From: Plectrocnemia conspersa
Taxonomy: Eukaryota; Arthropoda; Insecta; Trichoptera; Polycentropodidae
Assembly: GCA_009617715.1 (NCBI GenBank)
Contig: VTFK01000151.1
Span: forward strand, 1 to 64,000
DNA: 64,000 bases
Reading direction: 5' to 3'
How positions within the stretch are numbered: position 1 is the stretch's first letter; every line of letters starts with the position of its first letter. Under the pieces are notes generated by a model. It was not told the origin of the DNA. It made no database searches and was given only the letters and a program-made list of their open reading frames with translations. A program made the translations under genes and the position numbers. Of this stretch, positions 15,301-26,060 are shown one piece after another.

Positions 15301-18143
15301 ATATAACTTTCTCTGTTATATAATATTTTTTTTTGATTAATTAAATTTAGGGGGCTTATTTTATATATACACGTGTTTAATGCATGCTAATAACTTAGTT
15401 CAAAGAGTTTATTTTATTATGTTGTTGATTTACATTATTTTATTGCAATATTTTATTTCTTGATATTTTATTAGCATAACCACAATCTTATGACTATATT
15501 TATAGTTGATAAAAAATAATTTCCTGCATAAATAGTTTAAATACTATTGAGACCCTTCATAAGTGGTAATTTTTTTCATTACACAAAAAATCATATGTAT
15601 GCATAACTGACGTCATTGCGGTCATATTTAATTTCTAAACTGGTATATTTTCAGCTTAATTTAGTTTCTTTTATTAATTTCTAACCGACTTTTTTGTTTG
15701 ATTACATTTTTTCGGCAATAAATCACCAATTGATGTTTCGTTCTAAATTCTGAATTCAAAATAACCCAATCGAACCGCAAACCATCTGGACGTCATAACA
15801 GAGCTATTGTTTGTAAATACAATAAAAAATATTACAATAGTATATTTTTAATGTATTATAAATAAAATTGTTCTGCGTATCGTTTACAAAGCAAACGCCC
15901 ACAGTTGTGAAATTAAAATCTGACTTTCCTACCATAAAACGGTAATTTAGTATACAAATTCAATTCGCATCTTACGACAACAAGGTAATCTATTTATAAA
16001 GTTGACTCTATGCTGCACATCTGCAATTCTAGTTTCAACTATTTTCCCCTTAAATATGTGACGTATTAGAATGTCGATAAAAAATATATTTGTGGGATTC
16101 AAAATGAACAACATGATTGTATGAATAATCATTAATAAATTATATACACAAGAAACATTTTTAAGAAATGCTACCAAATATAAGATGAGTCATAATATTG
16201 ATATATTTTGACTGCTTAAAATAAATATAAATATGCGCTTTAGCAATTTTTATAAAAGTATATGATTCATAAATCTTAAGTGCATTCTATTGGCGGCTTG
16301 TTTTAAAAGTCGTTGTATAATATTATATATTAAAATTAGGTCAATTTTGATTGCTTATATTTTAATATTTATTATGCGTCGACTTATAACAATTGATAAA
16401 AAAATATATGTAATTTCAGAAATTAAAAATAATCAAAAAGTGAGAAATTTGTAAATAATGTTTTTTGATTTGCAAGCCCTGGATTGAAATATTTGCGGCT
16501 ATAAATTCATAATATATAATTTAATTAAAATACATATGTACATTTTAAAGTATGAGTGTAAATATTAACATTTTTTTAAAAAGCATATTAAAATTACAGT
16601 ACTAGTATACAAAAAAATATATTACTTTATAACTTACACTATTCAATACTCATTTATATAATATTTGCAAACTTTTGCATCCCATGACTTTTGGAACCTC
16701 AGATTTTTTTGTTCACTATCAGTATCTAGCGTAATATATCCAATCAGCATATTATATATAATTTAATATTAATTATTACAGGCCGTAAATTATTATACAA
16801 CAGTGTACTGATCTTAGATTTCAAAAGTATAAGCTTATAAATATTAAACATTGTTAATAAAAATTTATGCTGTCTTCTATTGATTTTAAATGAGATATTT
16901 GTATTGGATATGAACAAGAAATACAAATGGGATATGAATATATTTATGACCAATTTATTAAATTACTTGTTTGTACTACATATACTCAAAAACTATACCC
17001 TGTGATAAGTTTTTTGATAATAAACTCCAGCTATAATAGTTATAACAGGGTTTAAAAATATGTAGTGTATTATTCCGAATGCAGACCACTAAACAATATC
17101 GCAAAAAATTTAGTGCCATATTTTTTATCTCTTTCTGTTATCATACAAAATCCACTTTTCAGTAGTGTCTTTCTTCTTTGATTTATGTGAATATAACAAT
17201 TTTTAATCCACTATAGGTTATATTTTATTGTAGATGTTTGGTTAAATTTTATTGTAGATGTTTTCTAAAGTATGTGTTGGTTTCTTCACATATTTTTTAT
17301 ATTGATTTTAATATGATTATTTACAATAAATAATAAAAATAAGTCTCGTTACTAATGTAGACTGTCATTTAGTATATTTGTTTCTCAAAAGTTTGGACAA
17401 CACTGTTATTGGAAAAAGTCCACTAAATCACGCGTTCAGTGCATGATTGATAACATCGAGTTTGGTCGTAGTGATGGTTGCTTAACAAAAACTTTTGTGA
17501 AATTTTGCCACAATCCTACGATGCAGTCGATACACAAAAGTTCATTAAGTAATGAATAAGTTACGAAACTGTAATGAAGCGGGTCGCCAAACTATGGTAA
17601 GGGCAATTAGTCAGTGAACTGCTTTCGGTAAGTCTCCTTCGTTTTGAGGGTCTTCAGCTAAAACTGTAGTAGGTAGTAGCTCTTGCCTTCTATCCTTCAA
17701 AAACTTTCGAAAAGTTCAAATCAAAAGGTCAGTTTCTATTTATTTTAATTCGCCATGATTAGATGAAATAGTATATTTTTTTATTTAAAATTTGTAATGA
17801 TTTTATTGAGTGACATTTCGATGGCTTTTGCTACTAGCATCTTCATAGTTTTTAAGGATATATTGCTTCAGCGATCCTGATACTATCCCCTTCTATCTTT
17901 GTGGTTGAACCGGTTTTTAATATTGCCTTATTGAACGTATTAATGTTGGGAACTTTTTTTATGATAATGGTTATTTTTATAATTAATAAATTTTATTATT
18001 ATATATATAATAATTAATATTTATATTATATTTTTTAGTTAGTTGGTTGCGTTTTTTTAATAATATATATTTTTCATTGTTTCGTGTCTTATAATAACCG
18101 CTAATTTATTATTGATATGGGTGTAGACCATGATGTTCGGTTC
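12301..18143. other. Gene-free AT-rich DNA
   Basis: Holds the repeat pair at 14,625-14,900. A more mixed-composition block at about 17,390-17,720 has no open frame of note. Otherwise nothing recognised. Confidence 0.65.
14625..14900. repeat. Two adjacent members of a short dispersed repeat
   Basis: Two blocks (about 14,627-14,750 and 14,805-14,900) share TTGAAACAAGAT, GGCAG, an AACTTA...GAGATATTTA block and ATTA-rich tails. A third copy is at about 19,985-20,150 (CAAAATGGCAGA, CGAGATATTTACAA, ATTTATCGTG, AAAAATCGTTA). The family is unknown. Confidence 0.5.
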
Positions 18144-18147
18144 TTAA

Positions 18148-19788
18148 CCCAGATATGCCCAGCAAATTTTGTTCTCTTAAAATTTTATTTTGATAAATGA
18201 ATTTGCTTTATATATATATAAAATCAATATAAAAAATAAAATAAAAAATTAATCGCCATTAGTTTTCCGGAAAAGTGCCATCCTACCTGTAGGTCAGTGG
18301 GCAATGGGGTATTAAAAAAATAATAAAAAAATTAAGATATTTCATATATTACAACACATTTAATAGTTGTTAATATGTACATTGTCACAAAATTATCAAT
18401 AATAAATTTTAACATATAAAAATATTAAAAAAAATAAAAAATTTGCTTTATGGTAATCGATAAAACATTTGGTGTGCAATCCAACATCACATTTTCTACA
18501 CCTTGTCATACATTTACAGTGGCAATGTGCACATTTGGTTTGTTTTTGATGAATTATAATTAGATGGTCCATTCTATCGTATCGTATGTCAATATTTTTT
18601 TTTGCAGATACTCGTACTTTTACATGGTGTGAATTTTGTCCATATCCTTCTAATATGTTGGTCACAATTCGCCTACAGAAATTCAAATTATCTGATCTTT
18701 CGCCCGTTGTTTTATAAATTTGCCATGCGTTTTGTTCTGCAGTATCAAGAATATGTGTAATAATGGGAAAATATCATTTTTTCCTCTTATAGATGTTTTA
18801 TATAAACTTACGTTCTGATCAACACGATCTATTCCACCCATAAATTCATTGTATCGATTGAAGTCATTTGGCTAGGATACCTTTATAAATTTACAGTCTT
18901 TTTTGAGAATACCTAGTATAAAAAATCATTGACAAATAATTTAATTATGGGACCATCAATAAATAAGACAAAAAATATCCATCGGACTTAGATTATTATT
19001 TACAAAGTGCATATTTGGCCATTTTTTCATATGTAGGTTCTAATATCAGCTAATTTCTATTCTACTATTTTTTTTTCTTCTTTCTTGCTAATTTGGTTTT
19101 CTCTTTAGAAATAATGGAAAAGGAACGTTGAAATCACTATCACTATCACTAAAATTGTTTCTCATCACTTGTTCACCTTCAGACAATAGTTGGCCGGTAG
19201 AAAGACTGTTTATTGAGTTTTCATCTTTATTTCCATCATCTTCATCAGTTAAATTTCCATCATCTTCGTCAGTTATATCTTCTCAACAATTTATCGGAGG
19301 CAGTATATTAATTATACTTTTATCCTGGTTTGCATTTCTCAAATATTTTACGATCTTGTGTAATTTCATATTCCTAAAAAAAAAAAAAAAGCCGCTTCCC
19401 ACTGTCCCATGTGTAGGACAACGATGTTTGGTACCAATTTACTACAATAACCGATGTATCAATAAACAAAATACTTTCAGAAACTATTTGCTTAGACTAA
19501 TAATAAACTGAAAACATTTATTTTATAAAAATATATTAAAAAGAAACTCACTTTGGACGACTCATTATCAATAATTTCGACGCGAAAAAAACAGCATAAC
19601 TTCAACGACGACAAACAACACTATACTTAACAATATTCCGGATTTTATTGTTTAGAATTTATTATTAGACCCTTTTTATGAGTTCATTCACGTTTTGACT
19701 CGTGTAAAAGTAATAAAAACGTCATAATTATAAAAAAACAGTGACACAAGTTTAGTGTCCTACCCATGGGACAGTGGGCATATCTGGG
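18148..19788 (-). mobile_element. piggyBac-type DNA transposon, decayed, with matching inverted ends
   Basis: The ends are CCCAGATATGCCCA (18,148-18,161) and its exact reverse complement (19,775-19,788). The left flank is TTAA (18,144-18,147), the piggyBac target; the right flank reads TTTG. On the minus strand the start MSRPK (near 19,570) is followed at once by a donor GTGAGT. An acidic N-terminal region rich in SDSD and EDDGN comes next (about 19,330-19,110). The C-terminal half (about 18,900-18,700) has FMGGIDRVDQN and NAWQIYKTTG, then a Cys-rich finger (18,396-18,560: CAHCHCK, CRKCDVGLHTKC). In-frame stops and frameshifts make it inactive. Subterminal repeats containing GGACAGTGGG occur near both the 19,770 end and 19,400. 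Confidence 0.85.
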
Positions 19789-19984
19789 TTTGCACGTTTT
19801 TATATAATAATAGTATTTTATCTAAAAAATATTTTTTAATAATGAACTTACGGTTTTATATTATTAATCTACTAGGCAGAGGCCGCAAGAATTAATTAAA
19901 TTCCCGTGTATAAAAATGTTTTTAATTTAATATAACTTTTATATTAATATCTATAATACCATTTTTACTTCTTGATTACTTTAA

Positions 19985-20150
19985 GTAAAGTTTTTTTAAT
20001 AGCAGTCATTTTTAATCAAAATGGCAGATCAGACTGGATAACAAAATTAACCGAGATATTTACAAGGTCTAAATTTAATAAATGTTTCATTGCAATACAA
20101 TTAAAACTACGACATTTATCGTGATCACAAAAATCGTTATATTGCACATA
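19985..20150. repeat. Third member of the GAGATATTTA dispersed repeat
   Basis: Matches the two blocks at 14,625-14,900 in order: CAAAATGGCAGA, CCGAGATATTTACAA, ATTAAAACTACG, CATTTATCGTG, AAAAATCGTTA. It lies just beyond the right end of the piggyBac element. No coding content. Confidence 0.5.
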
Positions 20151-21699
20151 CACAAATGATTCATGTAATTATGTAGACTCGTATGAATTTATGGTTCTAT
20201 ATTTAGTTTAATTTATTATTGTTTCTTTGTTACAATTGTGATTTTTGACGTGTTGCGGTCGTAATCCAAATTTCCATTGACAAATTACAGTGTTAAAATT
20301 ATATTTTGACACATTGAATTTAAGACAATAACAAATTTAATGCATCAGTGAAAAAATTCTGAGTTACATTTTGTATGCAATTGAAGACAAAATGGATCGA
20401 TAGCGATATATATTTAAACAATTTAAGTGGTTAAATGTTAACTGCTAATGGATTATCATAAACATCTATTAGTTTAGCTGCAAATTTTAGTAGCGATTAG
20501 TTACGTTGACACTTTAAAATAAATATAATAACTTAAGTTTTAATACAAAAATTAGATTTCTATTATATAAAAATGTGTTAACTAATTTCAATATTGAAAT
20601 ATTCCAAACATTTTACTATAATTAATTAATATCTTTCAATGTGTCCAATATACAGATGTTTTTTAGTTGATAGTGTCGGATGGCGATGTCTAATGCGAAA
20701 TATTCCGGGTTGATTAAAATGGCAAGAGGCATTCAGTTCTGATATACGTTGAATAGTGACACTATAATAGTCGAGGTAGTTCTTGCAATGGTGATGTTAG
20801 AGAAGTGGCAAGAGTTTTTGAACAAGTTCGTGTTCGTGCCTTTTGAAATGTTTGAGTCTATCTGTTGATTCAATATTAAGTGAGCAAGTATAAATATGTT
20901 CCTTAACATAAGTCTTATTTTTACCAATTGCCATTTTGTTACTATAATTTTAATACTTTCTAATGAAGCACATGTGTGTCTTTCGGGTGGCCTCTATAAA
21001 TGAAACCATTGAGGTTGCTGTGTTAAATGTGTTGTTTTTTATTATGTTGTTTTCTATATCTTTACACGTGCATTATGGTTTATCATATTACCATTCCAAG
21101 CTAAGTGATATATATTTTAAAAATACTAAATTCACCTTACTATTTAATTATGTATATATTGGATATTTTTTACTTGTAATTTATCCATTTTGTCTTTCTT
21201 CAAAAATTTGTCAGTTTACTGATTTTTTTCAGGTGTTCAGGTGTATTCTCTACAGTAACAAGTATTAAAAGTGGATGTTTAATCAATACTTTTTCACTGT
21301 GTATGAGATTTTTAACAAACATTCAATGCCAATATCACTGGTTTTGAAAGATAACTTTTTATATGACAATGACGCATGTTTGCTCTCTGCGCTGAGCTTC
21401 AAAGTCAAATTCAATAAGTTTTATAATTAGTCTGTCGTAAAATTTTCCATATATATATTTACTAAACCTTTATTTTCAGATTCTGAAAAAAAAGTAAATC
21501 GTAAATAAACCCAACATTTTTATTTCACGTACTGTTTTAATAATAAAATAAATACAGATATTATTAAAAACCTATATGAAAACGTGTTATTTTTATTAAT
21601 TTATCATTATAGAATAGTTGCGGTACCTTACAAAAATGAGGGACCGAAATCTAGTTATTATATTGTAGATTAGACTAAAGAGCTAAACTTTTTTTATAT

Positions 21700-21830
21700 A
21701 CGAAACTCCTAATAAGGTCTTACTCTCTCTAAGGACTTATATGTGTCACAACAGTAATCACCTAAAAACAGATCACCAAACTTCTCGGTTGGTTCGTTTT
21801 TTGAAATGGAAGATTTAAAATAAATAAATT
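21700..21830 (-). pseudogene. Cys-rich coding relic (copy 2 of 3)
   Basis: The minus-strand translation has ISKNEP, LGDYCCDT and LERVRPY, parallel to the better copy just downstream on the plus map (21,841-22,059). It looks like a tandem duplicate with several lost cysteines. No intact gene. Confidence 0.35.
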
Positions 21831-21840
21831 ATAGATATAT

Positions 21841-22059
21841 TTAAAAAAATAGTGTCAGAACTAACTGCGAGTGATCCTGTACAGATTTGAAGCCGAACAC
21901 TCGATGTTCCCACTTTATCTTGAGACAGGTGTCACAGCAGTAATCACATGGAAACAGGTCATTGCACTTCTCGGATGGTTCGTCTTTTGAGATGTGATTA
22001 CGTAACTTAAGTTTGTATATAAACGGTCGTATAAATTGTATTTGGTTGTTGGCTATCAT
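21841..22059 (-). pseudogene. Cys-rich open frame, best copy of a three-member relic family
   Basis: An open frame of 72 codons. Its core is EKCNDLFPCDYCCDTCLKI followed by KWEHRVFGF, which could bind zinc (C-x5-C-x2-CC-x2-C). I do not recognise the family. Two poorer copies (21,700-21,830 and 1,835-1,912) keep the same frame over the Cys core, so the shared sequence was once protein-coding. It may be a fragment of a zinc-finger gene or of a transposon protein. There is no start context or splice structure that I would trust. Confidence 0.35.
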
Positions 22060-23169
22060 CCTATTTTTTATATTCCTGTAAAGTTAAACGTTTGTTCGTG
22101 TCAGAACTCTTTTACGGTTAATAAAGTTCCACTTTGCAAGAGAAGCTTTTTAAGGCTAGTACTAGAGTGAGCATTTAATCAATTCTCAAAAACTTACATC
22201 GGATAACGTCTAAATATATTAAAAAATAGTCAGAGAGTAACTGTTAATTTCTTTGCACAATTTCAAAATATAGTTAAAAATTAATATCCAAATAATATAC
22301 GAATATTTAAAATTGTGATGCCTTGTTTACACTGCAGCGCTTTTACGTGCACTTTTATGTACATTTTAGGTATTATATACCCGTTAATTGGATACGCGAT
22401 TAATTTAGCATAAATGTGATAATTTGCCATATAGCTTTGGGCAACCACAGCCGTGTTATGGCGTCTGGTGCATATAACACGCGTCGATTTACGACGTTGA
22501 CGAAATTGTCGTCATTCTAAAACATGCCGGCAAATAGACTTGATTGACGACAATTAACGGCGGCAATTACCGGTGTCTATATTTAATGATTCTTGACTTT
22601 AAATACTAAGAATTTAAAATAGTACATTTTTAGTCAGGTAGATTTGTGAATTATTTATTTCTGCTCATGTGGAAGACCGTTTTTCTTCAATGATTGTTTT
22701 CAAAATAACATAAAAAATATACTATTAAATTATATATATATATATATAATACATATGTATATGAATACATAATATTACATTTTATAAATGTAAAAGTATT
22801 TTTTTCTTTTTAAAACTAGACAAGTATTAACAAAACCATTTAACTGGCCCAAAACGATGTAATCTCGTGAATGTGGAATTTACACGGTAATTGAAATTAT
22901 TATTGGCAATATAAAATAAAATTTGTTGACTCATGTGTCTAGTAAATACTTTTATATTAACAGTATGTTATTAGATATTTGAACTCATATTTCGAGGTAA
23001 AAAAAAATTGGTGGACTCGACATTTTTTTCTATCACCTTTTTAAATAATTTAGAGTTGTTTTGATATTTTTTAATTTAAAATATTAGGTAACGGCTTAGG
23101 AAGAGTCAAATTTCTCATTTACAACTAAATATTCATTCATTTATCATGTGGAATTATAAAAAATATCTA

Positions 23170-24340
23170 TTTAGGGTTGCTCGATCGATGCAACGGATGC
23201 TTGATACAATAGTCTGTATTGAATAATGAATACATCTACATATACACATAACTGTATGCTATAAAAATATTAGGACTCTTTATTTTATCAATCAGCCAAT
23301 GAGAAACTCCATATATGTGCAACAATAACTCGGAAATATCAGTAATTTCTGAAATTTCGGCAATTACAAAGTGTTTTTTTACATTATTTTGTTTGTCAAC
23401 TATTTGTTGCTATGACCTTTAGGATTTTATTTTAAATATATGCAGCGAATTCATTCGAATATTCGTCTCTATTCCTCAAGAATATGACTATCTATAAACT
23501 AGTTTTATAAAATTGGATCACGAGTCTTGTGAAATCAAACTATTTTACATTTATTAATATTTGAGCTAAGGTAAATAATATTACACCAATTTATTATTCC
23601 ATATATGGGAATCATAGAGAGATTGAATCAATCGATACAGTTTTACATAATTGGCAAATCAAAAAACAGTACCATCAAAGAAAATATTACCAATTTAATT
23701 TATAAATAACATAGATCCAAAATGTGACCCTTGTAGTATTCCACTAATAACTATAAAATATTCAGATTTATTATGATTGATTTTCACATATAATCATCTG
23801 TCATTTAAATGTTTTTGGTTTCAATAATGAGAACACATTTTATGTGATATGTGAACAAAACGTTTTTTAAAAATCTAGATAGATAGAATCAGCTTAGTAT
23901 CTGTTTGGTAAATTCATTATATATGAATAGATTTATTAAAGTCGATCTCCCATTAAATATCCATGTTAAATTTACACAATTATTTGTTCCAACTCACAAG
24001 TCACAAATCTTTCTAACACTAGAGACGCAAATAACTTGAGCATATAGGTCTATAGTCTGCTTACTTTTATCACTATTTTAAGATCAAGAAATAAGATAAT
24101 GCTTTTCTATTTAACAGGAAAACTGCTAGTAGATAATAATTTAATATATTATGTAAAGAACTACCAATAGAAGATTTTATACTAATAATAAAAAAGGTGG
24201 AATCATCTTCAATTGATTTCGTGATATCTAAGGATTTTTATAGACAAGTTCAATATATTTATTTAACTATAAGTTTTATAATAAAATATTAGCAGTATCT
24301 CTGAGATTCTCACTAATTAGATATTTTTTGTGAAATATAT
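23170..24340 (+). repeat. Dispersed repeat, copy B
   Basis: Colinear with 10,670-12,300 but without its internal insert. Shared blocks start at TTGCTCGAT (23,177) and run through GCAGCGAATTCATT (about 23,441), TTGTGAAATCAAA (about 23,530), AATTTACACAATTA (about 23,968) and GGAATCATCTTC (about 24,200). This is probably a copy of a nonautonomous or decayed element. No coding capacity seen. Confidence 0.7.
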
Positions 24341-25539
24341 TCCAGCGGTATAATGTCGAGCAGATTTTTGGCCATAACAAGTTTTGCTGTGCATGCATCA
24401 GATATATTAAAACAATTTGTCTTATATGAAGAAAATATATAGGGAATTTCGTTATTTTAAATACTTTTTAATAAATATTATTAAATAAAATAATTCCAAA
24501 GTATTAATAGTATTTAATATTACTCATAATAGAACAATAAAAAAAAATTTCTACATTTTATTATTACCCACTCCTCCCAAAGACTTCTTCAATACCCAGG
24601 AGTGTAGTAGCGCAGGCTTTTATCAATGTTTCTCAAGCTAGAGGTAACTGTGAAATACTTCACTTGAGTAATTATAATATGCTACTAACATTTATAAACT
24701 TTAAACAAAGTTTTTACTAACTCTTATGCAAAGTAATGGATGGATTTGGTGCATGATTGTGTTGTGTTTTCTATTTGGCGACTTTATTTAACAAAGTAAA
24801 TTAATTTAAACGATTATACTAATTTGTGTTAAAAAATGTTATTTAACATGTAACAGTCTGCTATTTTCTACAAAGATACTTATAAATGTGTATATTTCCA
24901 TTTCTTGATAACATTGAGGACAAGCAGCCAATTCAGTATCAGTGTTACCCTTTCAATAAAAAAATCATACCATTACAAATATAATTGATAAAAAAAAATG
25001 AGAAAAAGACTCCACCAGGATTATAAAATCAAGACGATCGAATAAGAAATCAGGAGGCACGTGCGCATCAATATTACTTAATGTACACATAACGTAAGTA
25101 GCTCAATAATAATTGATTTTTGAATAATGCGGCAACAAAAAAACAAGGGCAAAGCCCGGGCGTCGAGCCTCTATGGTGTGTATTTCGTCATTTTCTAAAG
25201 AAAGCGAAAGGGACTTTCGGAATTAAAGTATTTCATCGGTAAGTCACCTTTATATCTTTTTCTGTGAAGTGATTTTTATATCGTTCCGAGAAGCGGTTTG
25301 GCATTACAATTATTAATACAATAAAAATAAAAGTCACCTTTTGAGCAATTACTATTTCAAATATTGCTGTACTAAAGTAAACAATCGCATCTTTCAATAA
25401 TGATTCAGCGGTATTAAATCAACTATGTTATTTTTGCTTTGTATGTAAGCAAATGAAGTATAATTGCTTATACGTGAAGACTTTTTCGAATTCCAAAAAT
25501 AATCTTATATATACAGATGTTTTGAAAGACATCTTAGGT

Positions 25540-26060
25540 TTCTTTGAAATGACGTGTATTTATCTCAAATCTGATTTATATTTATCACACACGCGCCAAT
25601 GTTTCTAAATCGCGATTATCCAGCTTCGTTACACCACTGCTGCTAATTTTTTAAATTATTTTGTCGTCTTTCAGTACAGTTTCCTGTAGCATTTTTAACC
25701 GTTCATTCGACACTTCTAATAGGCAGATTGTCAGGAACATCGATAAGAATAATTCGCTTTCTCCTCGAGTTCTGCAACGTGGTCACCACTATGTGGGCGT
25801 ATGCAATTCCTCTGTCAGGTGCGACCTGCCCGAGTATTTATCAACAAAATGACCGAGTCTATAAATAGAATTGCGAGTCTTTGACTTCGCCGCAACTCAG
25901 ATTGCAACAGGATTTCTTATCTGATCGGAGCCAGTTTCAGCTCATCTCGGTACGTACATACTCACGTGAACAATTTCGCAAATGCGCATGCGCAGTACAC
26001 AAAGACTATTGTTTGCAAACAATCGACCAATCACGAGACTCAAGTTTGCATTTAAAAAGG
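25540..26060 (+). promoter_or_regulatory. Candidate promoter and noncoding first exon for the guanylyl cyclase
   Basis: This block is less AT-rich than its surroundings. It has TATAAATA at 25860-25867, an initiator-like TCAGAT at 25897-25902 and a strong donor context CG|GTACGT with exon end at 25949. Further on are the 12-bp palindrome TGCGCATGCGCA at 25983-25994 (NRF-1/Erect wing consensus), the perfect 16-bp palindrome at 26008-26023 containing TGTTTGC (forkhead type) and CCAAT at about 26025. A short noncoding exon of about 25,899-25,949 spliced to the acceptor at 29216 would supply the missing 5' end of the cyclase mRNA. The TATA-to-initiator distance of about 37 nt is a little long. No transcript evidence is available, and the block could equally be an enhancer or serve the minus strand. 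Confidence 0.35.

Larger units (their letters stand above)
20151..25539. other. Gene-free DNA around the relics and repeat B
   Basis: Besides the Cys-rich relics and dispersed repeat B, a GC-richer stretch at about 22,435-22,580 (several CG dinucleotides, TTACGACGTTGACG) could be regulatory or repeat-derived. No coding signal was found. Confidence 0.55.

Noticed and set aside
19128..19511. Plus-strand open frame of 127 codons rich in Ser
   Set aside because: It is the antisense shadow of the acidic N-terminal region of the piggyBac transposase on the minus strand.
20963..21268. Plus-strand open frame of 101 codons with hydrophobic stretches
   Set aside because: Hydrophobicity here follows from T-rich DNA. 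There is no family match, no splice context and no repeat support.
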